This document shows positions 55,601 through 64,000 of a stretch of DNA of 64,000 nt, one piece after another. This DNA comes from Undaria pinnatifida. Its lineage: Eukaryota > Sar > Phaeophyceae > Laminariales > Alariaceae. How positions within the stretch are numbered: the first letter of the stretch is position 1; every line of letters starts with the position of its first letter. The notes under the pieces were generated by a model. That model had not been told where the DNA came from. It ran no database searches and saw only the letters and a list, made by a program, of their open reading frames with translations. The stretch lies in NCBI GenBank assembly GCA_012845835.1, contig JABAKD010000025.1:1825001-1889000 (forward strand), in the 5' to 3' direction. The translations under genes were made by a program, and so were the position numbers.

Positions 55601-56699
55601 AAACAAAGAAGAAAAAAAAAGATAAAGGAAAGGAAAGAAAAGACGAGGAAGCGAAAGAACGAAAAAGGGAAGGAAAGGAAAGAAAAGGAAGGATAAGAAA
55701 AGCAAGAAAATACAAGGCAAGAAGAGGAAGCAAGGAAAAGAAAAGAGAAAAAATGTCATACTAGCAGACCCTAGGAACTGACTAAAGACGGCATTGGGGT
55801 CATAGAGGGTATCAAGTGCATCATCAATGGCAAAGGGGAGAGAACGCAACATGGCAAAGAAGTCAGGGCGGTCTTACGCTATCTTGTGACGACCATTGGA
55901 AGGCCCACATCTTTCAAGACGATGATGGCCAGACCCAGACATCAGTCTCCGGTTCCCCCCCCCCTCCCTTCCCCCCTTGCCCCCCCCCTCCCCCGCTCCT
56001 CCCTCCCCCCGGCTGCTTAGAAATGCCGACGGTGGATGACGCTGCCGCAGCCTTTGCGCGTCGCTCTGCAGCTTTGCGTCTCTCCGTTTCATGCCAATTC
56101 CGCATGAACAACTCGGCTCCCTTTACTCGTCGAAACCATCTGCCGGCCTTCTGAGCAGCCTTTCGCCAGCCTTCGAATTTCATTCCAAAGACCGACATAT
56201 CCTTCAGATGAGCCATCCAGTCTTTCTCTTGCCCCCCTGAGTAGCCCTTACCCCCAACAAGCTCCCCAAACATCACCCTCTGTGGCAGACGCTCCTCCCC
56301 CATACGTGCTACCAATCCCGCAAACAATATCTTCCGCTTGCGCACTATCGCCTCTATGCTCTCGGACGCTGTCCTGGCAAGCGCGTCGGCGTACGATAGG
56401 GTGTGGTCATCGCGCTTCCGTTTTCACCATCCGAGGCATCGGAGGAGCATGGAGTGGTGAACCCGTCGTAGCCTGTCATGGCCAGGCTTGTTCGGGCTCC
56501 ACGCCATGCAACCGTAAAGCAGTATACCAGGTACCAGTAGAAAAAAAAAGTGCGCGTGCACGAGTCGTGTCACGCAGGTCCCACCCGGGACGGAGGCTAT
56601 GGTGTTATAGTGTTGTACATAGTGTTATACCGGGTATACAGTGTTTTGCCGGCATATACTAAAAGTATTTTGCACAGTTTTATGTATGCTGTAGTATAC

Positions 56700-57020
56700 T
56701 GTAGTATAGAGATATTAACGTATACCTTTTTTGGCGAAAATGTTTTTTGAATGACGGGGCTCCTTAACACAAAAATACTATCGTCGGAAAATAAATAAAT
56801 AATAGGCCATTTTTTTGTATTATCGTCGGAAAATAAATAAATAATAGACCATTTTTTTGTATTATGATTCTCGTTGTGTACCTAGGCCATGGGATTTTTC
56901 ATCCGAGATAAGGCAGGTTTTAGTTTTGTCCATTTTTTTTTTGGGGGGGGGGAGAGGTTTTAGCTCCCAAACCGAGGAATCTCAAAAAAAAAAATGTGGT
57001 GCACCTCTACAGTAGCACGT
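56700..57020 (+). repeat. Dispersed repeat family copy with local duplication
   Basis: TTTTTGAATGACGGGGCTCC, the TAATAGGCCATTTTTTTGTA block duplicated at 56805 and 56843, GTACCTAGGCCATGGGATTT and GAGGTTTTAGCTCCCAAACC. Family of 34720-35000. Confidence 0.75.
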
Positions 57021-57364
57021 GTCGTATTATATATAGTATTCCGGAGTAATATAGATAGTGTTATAATATTGTACATAGTATTATATACCAGGTAGTATTA
57101 AACTCCCATTTTCACCTACCTAGGGTGATAGAGGCGACTCAATCACGACCTCAACATAAACTCCGGAGTGTGTGTTTTGCTGACGCAAGCACCATAACAA
57201 AACATTCCGCGCCGGGGCTTATCGCGAAACCTAAAAGCACCCGCCGGAGCTTATCGTGGAACCTAAAAGCACTAAAGCAGCAACCACTCGCACGAGTAAG
57301 CTCTGAGTTGCTGAAGAATGAGGTTATACGAAGTAGTCCCTCGACGTGATCCCCCTATGGTACC

Positions 57365-57940
57365 GTAGCCTTGTGTAGATCATGATCTACTGTAGATCTA
57401 GCAGATCACACTGTCAGAGATCTATCTGCCCTGAAGTATCTAGTTAATGAAATGGGGATGTGATCTGTTCGTTGTGTGCAAAAGGATAACACACTTGCGT
57501 CGGCGTTTGTTGTGTACTCCCAGCGCATTCCACCTTGTAGCTGTAGATTGTTGCCGGGAAAGTTGCATGCTACGGTAATGATACGCCAGAGGCGCGCCTC
57601 ATTTTCCTGTGGCTCCCCGACTGAGGAACGCCATAGCTCACCCGAAACCTAGCTTTACGGCGCATTTCTGGCATCGGACACATCAAGGGATCTGTCGCGG
57701 CAGGCAGATAGATCTCTCGTTTTTGTGCTTTGATCTGCACGGTCTAACGTACTGCTTGCCGGGAGATCTGATGATCTGCATGATCTGTGATAGCATGTTT
57801 GTTGTGGGGTTTGTGTACGATGCAGCTCTTGTGCACTTCGTCTCCTCAACGGCAGATACAGGAGCTGTTAGTAGATGATCTACAGCAGATCGTGATATAG
57901 CAGATCATTTTATGTAGATGATCTAGATCATGATCTGTCC
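57365..57940. mobile_element. GATC-rich palindromic element, possible MITE
   Basis: Both ends carry strings such as TGTAGATCATGATCTACTGT and AGATGATCTAGATCATGATC with overlapping AGATCATGATCT palindromes in inverted orientation, about 570 bp apart. The interior also has GATCTGATGATCTGCATGAT. No coding domain was recognised. Confidence 0.5.
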
Positions 57941-58915
57941 CAGCGTGTTGATAAAGAAATCCACTCTTGACCCGATGAGCAATCTCATGGCAGCGGTCCA
58001 CATAACGAATTTTAAGGTAAAACGCCGACGAGTTTGATTTTCACGATTTTTTTACTGTTCGTCGGTTAAGGGATATCATTTTTCTCAAAAATAACTTGGC
58101 CGAAAAGTGCCGCCCCCATCGAAGCCCACGTAGAAACGACGCACTTTTTGTTGTCATCTGCGGGACAGTCAGCGTTGTACGCTGATTACGGCTTCTCCAC
58201 AGCTTTCCGCGCAACCTTTATGCCTCCCCCAGTCAATCAAGTAGACGCAACGACGATGCAACCTCGAATGAGCCCAACTCCAAATCGTTGGGCGCCTACA
58301 CCGGAACCTCCATCACTGAGGTTCGACCCCCCCCCCCCCGACATCTCCACCCCACCCGCGCCAGCCCCCCTTCTGCGACTGCTCCCTTGAAACCCCGAAC
58401 CCATCCCTCCACGGTAAGGCAAAGGGAAGAATTCATACAACGGAACCCCACCCAGCTAGTGAAATACGTCCCCTACGCCTCTCCCCGCCTTTCCTGGCAT
58501 GTTCGCTTGGATTCATACATCGGATCCTCAACCATTGGAGTTTGGTGACCGCCCCTGCCTTTCCCCTTCCACGCCCCCCGCTTCCCATTTCTCCGTCACA
58601 TGGCCCTTAAAACCCTTATTTTCGCCCTCCTTAACGGAACAATCGTTTGGGCACTCAGGACGGAACCTTAATGTTGAATGAATATGGTAGTCCCTCCCCC
58701 TTCCGCCCTCCCGCCCCCCCCCCTCTGTTCGGCGAAACCCCACCCCCGGTCCTCCTCGGCCGGGCAATCACTTATACTCATGCAATGGAATAACCTCAGT
58801 TTCTAGCGTCTGACCCCCTCCCCGGGATTCACGAGGCGTCGTGCTTGGTGCACGGGATGTCTGCCTGGTCCGTGAAACCCGACATGCTCCGTCCCGACAT
58901 TGTAGAGGTGCGAGG

Positions 58916-59150
58916 GTCTATGGTCTACAGACTACCAACATGCATTGTAATGATTACACCTCTCTCCCCTCCGCCCTCCCACCCCGTCTCAAAAGGGATG
59001 TGTGGTGAATGGTCTAATGACTATGACAAGCCAAAAATAAATACCTCCCCTCCCACCCCCCCCCCCGAGTGACGCGACGGTCTATGGTCTGACGGACTAT
59101 GGTCATGCACGATAGCGATCACCCCCCCTCCCCCCCTCCTCCCCTCCCCT
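58916..59150 (+). repeat. Tandem pair GGTCTATGGTCT upstream of kelch exon 3
   Basis: GGTCTATGGTCTACAGACTA at 58916 and GGTCTATGGTCTGACGGACT at about 59079 start two C-rich units about 163 bp apart. The second runs into the pyrimidine tract before exon 3. Any copy of the exon edge is too weak to claim. Confidence 0.5.
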
Positions 59151-59197
59151 CTCCCTCCACCCCCCCTGCCCCTCCCTCCCCCCCCCCCCCTTGACAG

Positions 59198-59476
59198 GGA
59201 GACCTTCCGAAGGCGCGAGTGGCTCACAGCTGTAGTTTCGACTCAGTCGGGGGAGATATTTATCTTTGGGGTGGGTTCACCGGGGAGCTTAGCCGGCTCG
59301 CAGATTTTTTCGTATACAACTGCAAGACGGCGTGCTGGAGACGGCTGGTGATGGAGGGAGGGGACGCGAGCCCACCGGCTAGAGCTTTCCACTCGGCGGT
59401 GTTTCACAACGGAGCTCTGTACCTGTTTAGTGGAGCCAACGGAGATATTCGATACAACGACGTATGGCGATATCAG
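59198..59476 (+). CDS. Kelch-repeat protein, exon 3
   Basis: Ninety-three codons, phase 0, acceptor CTTGACAG|GGA after a very long C/T tract and donor ATCAG|GTGGGA. It joins exon 2 as EEMT|GDLPKARVAHSC. Blade 5 has DIYLWGGFTGELSRLADFFV, KTACWRRL; blade 6 ASPPARAFHSAVFHNGALYL, FSGANGDIRYNDVWRYQ. The sixth blade lacks its closing Trp strand, so at least one more exon must follow; I did not find it before 64000. Confidence 0.93.
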
Positions 59477-60142
59477 GTGGGAGCAGTACGACTACGCGAG
59501 CTCATTCCACGTGAATATTTTTTGCCTAGGATAAAATATGGAATTCGGAAAATAGCAAACTATAATACTTGTCTGGGCCCGTCGTTTTTGCTTGTCCGGT
59601 TACTTGTGCGGCAGCCGCTTATATTTTTTATCTCGGTTTTAGGAGGAAATATAATGTTGTCGTGCCTGGTAACGCTCATAGGAGCACGGCCGTGTTCCCG
59701 GTCTTCACTTGTGACACCCCCGTGTTTTCGATCCAACCACACCTCGGAGGGGAACCTTGTGCTTTGACGGAATATTGCGTGTTGTAGTGCGAGATTTTCC
59801 CTTCGTCAGGGAAACCACCGGTTTTGTCACGCAACCATTAACGGCCATGGGCGATGTCAGAAGTAGTTGCTTTTTGTACCAGGTACCTGTGGTCGTCAGG
59901 GGACATCCGGGATAAATCCCCGGGTTTCCCATTTTTTTTTTTGTGTCTTGATGGGTACAAGACGCAAGTCGCGATGGGGGTGAACCCCCTTTTCTCAGCA
60001 GCTCCTTTCTCGCGTGAGGAGCTCTATATAATATAGCTATCTCTCATCCAAAGACTGGGTTTGTAAGAAAAATTGAAAGTGCCAAATGATGAAGAATGCC
60101 ATACTGTTAGGGATATCACCAACACAACATCACGCGGCCGCC

Positions 60143-60335
60143 CCGGTGGTCTAGTGGTTACCCTCGAGTGCTAGTAGCGTTGGTTCTGGAGTTCAGAGCC
60201 CACGTGGGCGGGCTTTCGGGTTTGTTTTGGCAAAAATAAAAGATCAAAGGAAGCGACTGCTGAGGGCGCCTGCAGTAGCAGGGTGGGTAGGCTCCATTCG
60301 ACGCGCGCCGACGAGAGAAGAAGGGGCTGAATGGG
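60143..60335 (+). mobile_element. tRNA-headed SINE, copy 4
   Basis: Starts CCCCGGTGGTCTAGTGGTTA (A box) with GGAGTTCAGAGCCC in the B-box place. The body CGACTGCTGAGGGCGCCTGC then CATTCGACGCGCGCCGACGA matches the copy at 50230-50640. The A box is good but the T-arm is poor, so it is not a working tRNA gene. Confidence 0.75.
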
Positions 60336-60924
60336 CAATTTTTTTTTCTTGTACCGGTGCAGGTTTCGATGAATTAAATTACGCGGGCGAAGCCCGTGCA
60401 AAACTTATGAAACCCCCTTGGTAGTCTAATAATCTCGAACGTATTTTTTTGTGCTGGCGCCATTTTTGACGGCGGCTCACGTATGGTGTTGGTTGCACTG
60501 TAGTTGCCGCAACTCTCCGAAATTGTTACCAATTCGAACAAGTTTTTTTTTTTTTTTTTACGCTGGGTTCGTTAAATTCTTTGCCTGTTTCTCCGATCGG
60601 AAGTTGTGATATACCTGGTAATTCTAGTAGCGTTTTTGGCCGTTGTTCCCACACATATTATTGCGCAGGACACTCCCTTGATTTTTTTTTCTCCTCTATT
60701 TTCTGGGTCTTTCTTCCTCCATCTTCTTTGGTGAAAGCTCGAGGAGAGCGAGGTAGCGAAACGAACGATGGAGGTTGACGAGGAGGGTGACATGTTGAAA
60801 CCTGTCTGCGACGCAAATATAATGCTAGTCCCGGCGGGGAGGGAAAAACGACACCTACCCGTGGAAAAGACGACACCTGGCGGTTAATACAACTTCGCCA
60901 AGTCGAGCCGAAAAGAAAGCGTGT

Positions 60925-61045
60925 GTGAATGCAATGTTGGGGAAAAAAAAAAAGTCCTTCTCGCTGCTTATGTGTGTATGTGTGTGAATACAATGTTGGG
61001 GGACAAAAAAAATAGTCCTTCTCGCTGCTTGTTCCAGGCCACAAC
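60925..61045 (+). repeat. 59-bp tandem pair
   Basis: GTGTGTGAATGCAATGTTGG, A-run, AGTCCTTCTCGCTGCTT is repeated with a 59-bp step (CAATGTTGGGG at 60932 and 60991). Confidence 0.8.
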
Positions 61046-61504
61046 CCCTCTGCTGAGTACAGCGGATGCAGCGGTTTCCCTTCTTTTTCTCGGAAGGTGT
61101 GCATCTCTGCGCGTCTCCTTGGACACCTTGCACGCTCGACCTTTGCACCATCCACACCATAAATAACTGTGCATTGCGCCCGCGGGCGTCCACAAATATG
61201 GTTTGCGGTTTGCGGCCACTTTGACACGTAAAGACGCGGGGAGGCTGCCGAGGGGGGCGCGACTGTACGGAGGTGGCAAACACACTCCAACGCGTGCCTA
61301 TGCATATTGCGGATCTGCAGACGCTCCACCTATCACTGTTTGCTGTGGTTAATTGACATGATACCGTTATTTTACCCATCCAGTGCGTCCAGTGCATCCA
61401 GTGCATCCAGTGCCCGTGCCGAGTCTTCACCCCCAGCGAGTTTCAAACTCTGTGGTCACCGACTACGAGACAGCGATTTACATCGCACATACCGCAAGGT
61501 TATG

Positions 61505-61740
61505 TGCAGGGTCTTTCATACGGTGCGGTTTTTCCTATCGGTTCGGTGCGGTTCGGCGCGGTTAACCGCACCGAATCGCACCGTAGAATACATGAAATCA
61601 CCGAACCGCACCCTAGGATTTTCAATGTCCTAAAACCGCACCGAACCGCACCGTAAGATTTCCACGTTCCTAAAACCGCACCCAAGCGGACCGTAGGATC
61701 TTCGATTTGAAAAAGCCGCACCGTGCACGGACGGATAACC
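61505..61740. repeat. GGTTCGGTGCGG/CCGCACCGAACC repeat
   Basis: Blocks of CCGCACCGAACCGCACC are separated by spacers such as TAGGATTTTCAATGTCCTAA, the same architecture as the GGGTCGGGTC MITEs with a different core. The left end CAGGGTCTTTC at 61509 resembles their CAGGG end. I did not find a convincing target duplication. Confidence 0.6.
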
Positions 61741-62099
61741 GCGAAGAATCCTGGATATTTTGGCCATGCGCGTACTGGATAAGAACACCGGAACCTGCAC
61801 AAGCCAGAAAAAAACAGGCGGGTTGTAGGAAAACACTCGTGCGAAGCGGGAGAGAGAAAAGTAAAGAAGTACAACAGGAAGCAAGTAGGAAGAAAGGAAG
61901 GGAGAGCCAAAAAGAGAAGAAGAACAAGAAGGAGAGCATTAAAATTCGTACCGATATCTGGGGTACTGTATTGGATAATGTATGCGATGTATGCCTCTTT
62001 TCTAACCACACACAGGAAACGCAAGGGGGAAGGGAAGATAACGCAAGGGGAAAGGGAAGATACCCAGAACAACAAGAAATGGGAACGAAAAACAGTAGA

Positions 62100-62190
62100 G
62101 CTGTATATCGGTACCGATGTTTTCCGATATATCGGCCGGTCCGATATATATATATATTCTATATCGGGAAGTGGAGCCGATATTCTAGCG
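62100..62190. repeat. CGATATATCGG palindromic repeat
   Basis: TATATCGGTACCGATGTTTT, CCGATATATCGGCCGGTCCG and following TATATA form overlapping palindromes. A related patch is at about 63010-63105 (GATATTCTCGCGATATATCG). Confidence 0.6.
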
Positions 62191-63809
62191 TATGGGTTTT
62201 TTACGGAGTAGAAAGGCATACGTAGCTGGGAAATAGGGGATATACACCTCGTCTCAACGAGCTGCATCACACACAACCTCCTGCAACGGCAATAGTAGCA
62301 AACAACAAAGCACGCGCACGTCGGTTGTAAGAGATCACCGTGGACGTCCGTAACGTATGGGGTGTGTGCGGAGAAGTGGAGGACGTCTGTCCGTAAAAAA
62401 TGAGCGTGTCAGCACGAATTTTGAAGGAACGCAGTGTATGCTAGTGTTGAGTACTTAGCGCTAAAGTCGCAACTGCTACATACAGTCGGCAAAACGACGG
62501 TGCTTGTAAGTGTTTCTCTTTGCTCTTCTAACTTTTGAGGTACTTGCTTTGCTGTTGTTGTTGAAATCGGTTCACTTTGTTGGGCAGTGAAATTAGTAGG
62601 GTACAATTCAAGCACTTGCATGTTCGTTGCCACTTTTGCCGGCTATTGTACAGGTATGAGGTATGATGCTGTTTTTTTTCATCTACATCGCTTTTAGAAC
62701 ATTTAACAGGCTGTAAGTTGTAGTATCTGTGCTGGCCAGTGCTGGTTTCCATTTAGTTTTTCTTCATGGAAACGCCAAATAAAAAATAAAGTGCAACATG
62801 TTTTTTTTTCAACTTGTCGCTCAGTTTTATTGGCTGAACAAGGCCAATTTCGATGGCGCATTTGGGACCAATTTTGATGGGAACTGAAGCGAAAGTGCTC
62901 AATTTTCCTGGCTCCGGCGGCGGCTCCAGCAGGCCCCCCTCGCCAACCGGGGGGGATTTGGGGCTCGCACGGGCGCGGAAGCTCGCTGTGCTCACCGGCT
63001 CGCTTCGCTCGTCGATATTCTCGCGATATATCGGCTAATCGAAAAAATATCGATATGCCGGCTGCGCCGATCTACGATATATATAGCATCGTTATATGCT
63101 ACCGATACACAGCCATAAAAAACAGCCGAAACAGACAGAAGCAAAAGCACGGGCATGACTGGCCACAGGGAGCGACAAGCCTGAGGCGGTATAAGATAAG
63201 CCGGGTCGCCCGCCGCCGTTGCAGCTGGTGGCACCGGCAGCTCATCCCCTGCGGCCTTAGCCCTGCCAAGACTGCTGTCCACCGTTGCTACCGTAACACG
63301 CCCTTGTTCACTTCCACAACTATATCCATTCATTTCAACACCTATGCCCGACGGCAAGCAACAGCTCGTTTGCTTGCGCGAAGGGAGATTGCTGGTTGTG
63401 GGTTACCAGTACCTGGGGACGTCGATTACGCAAGATATGATGTTGGCTTGAGCCCACTAGCAGCGACAGCTACAAGTCACGTTTGGATTGCAGTCACCTA
63501 AGGAGGCATTGTGACACATGTTTGTTTCTATGCATATCTTGTACACGAGCATACGAGCACCGCGGCCCTCCTAATGCTCGTAAGATAACGTCAACCTTTG
63601 TTCCTGTTGTATGATCTGAAGCTTACAAAGAATCGCCCGCACGATGACAAAACTCTGTCAAGCTGTTCTAGTCTGAATCTACGAGTATACCCACTAAGTG
63701 TTCAAGTGCAGGAGTGGTCAACGCGCACATCCACGGGAATCGCCATCATTGGTACTAGACTTCAGCGCCGTTTCTTTCAACGACGCTTGTCGACGAAACG
63801 GATGCTCAC

Positions 63810-63943
63810 CTGATCTGAAAATCCATGTCATGATGCATGTGGTTCTTGCGAATATCATTCGTGAGTGCCGCCAGATCAATGGAGATCACGAGAGTTGGTT
63901 GAATGCGGGTGATGATCCCCGCAGCTACATAGAGCAGAACGAC
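63810..63943 (-). CDS. Possible exon of an unknown minus-strand gene
   Basis: The minus frame reads VVLLYVAAGIITRIQPTLVI, then SIDLAALTNDIRKNHMHHDM and DFQI, bounded by CCTCAG|GTCGTT (or CCTAG|GGG at 63955) and a good donor ATCAG|GTGAGC. The plus strand is also open from about 63825 to the window edge (REC RQINGDHESWL and onward), so the strand is uncertain. No family was recognised. Confidence 0.35.
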
Positions 63944-64000
63944 CTGAGGCAGCCCCTAGGAACCACCTGGTCCCGCGAAAGCAGCCGCAGTACAGCTGGA

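Larger units (their letters stand above)
53011..59197 (+). other. Intron 2 of the kelch gene (6.2 kb)
   Basis: Holds the copy of the exon 2 3' edge and purine-rich minisatellite (53425-53760), a hAT-like MITE (53898-54090), paired repeats (54330-54410 and inverted 54528-54610), the 55258-55600 repeat, the 56700-57020 repeat, a GATC-rich palindromic element (57365-57940) and C-rich tracts. No kelch exon was seen inside. Confidence 0.6.
59477..63809. other. Right-hand region after kelch exon 3
   Basis: Apart from the SINE and repeats listed separately I see no gene. The long open frames at 60658-61430 and 61500-62276 cross low-complexity and repeat sequence. Missing kelch exons may be here or beyond the window. 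Confidence 0.5.

Noticed and set aside
58845..58935. A kelch exon between exons 2 and 3 (frame reading VHGMSAWSVKPDM)
   Set aside because: It is an inverted copy of the dispersed repeat at about 480-590 and 48050-48170, and exons 2 and 3 join directly in phase.
60143..60215. A functional tRNA gene
   Set aside because: The A box is good, but the B box and stems do not pair properly; the shared downstream body shows it is a SINE head.
60658..61430. Overlapping 223-aa and 191-aa minus-strand open frames
   Set aside because: They cross the 59-bp tandem pair, and both frames repeat the same DNA in different phases; no family resemblance.
61500..62276. 258-aa minus-strand open frame
   Set aside because: It runs through the CCGCACCGAACC repeat and a purine-rich tract and shows no domain; it is open by composition.

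Overview
The window is eukaryotic nuclear DNA. Conserved protein blocks are split into short exons by long introns with GT..AG ends, and the introns and intergenic space are full of retrotransposon remains, MITE-like and SINE-like repeats and minisatellites. The most telling gene is a triosephosphate isomerase fused to glyceraldehyde-3-phosphate dehydrogenase (TPI-GAPDH) behind a mitochondrial-type presequence. That fusion is best known from stramenopiles such as diatoms, oomycetes and brown algae. With introns of 0.8 to 12 kb, I infer a large-intron stramenopile, possibly a brown alga; the species is not proven by the sequence.

Layout. (1) About 1-20804, minus strand: ten exons of the TPI-GAPDH fusion. 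The complete TPI half (about 276 aa with presequence) and the first 114 aa of GAPDH are present; the gene runs off the left edge. Its 7.3-kb intron holds an LTR/copia element in the opposite orientation (6529-11970). (2) 21173-22324, plus: a probable two-exon gene of unknown function, divergent from TPI-GAPDH across about 370 bp. (3) 22694-26197, minus: a second copia-type LTR element with gag, a protease region and an RNase H tail; most of integrase and reverse transcriptase is missing. (4) 28741-35818, plus: a complete five-exon gene for a 192-aa DUF3228-type protein. (5) 39796-59476 and probably beyond, plus: three exons of a kelch-repeat protein (342 aa so far), separated by introns of 12.5 and 6.2 kb. 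(6) 59.5-64 kb: repeats, a SINE and one possible exon at the right edge.

All phases match at the exon joins I propose, which is the main support for the gene models. The genes do not form a pathway: one is glycolytic, one is a conserved protein of unknown role and one is a kelch beta-propeller scaffold.

The most interesting signal is a pattern shared by all three recognised genes. At six exon edges (plus one weak case) the terminal 25-65 bp of the exon, together with its splice site, has been duplicated tandemly into the neighbouring intron, sometimes growing into a minisatellite. The cases are the 3' edges of TPI exons 4 and 7, the 5' edge of TPI exon 5, the 5' edge of DUF3228 exon 5, and both edges of kelch exon 2. 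This suggests introns lengthening by duplication across splice junctions and leaves decoy splice sites. I found it by eye; a self-alignment and RNA-seq would test it.
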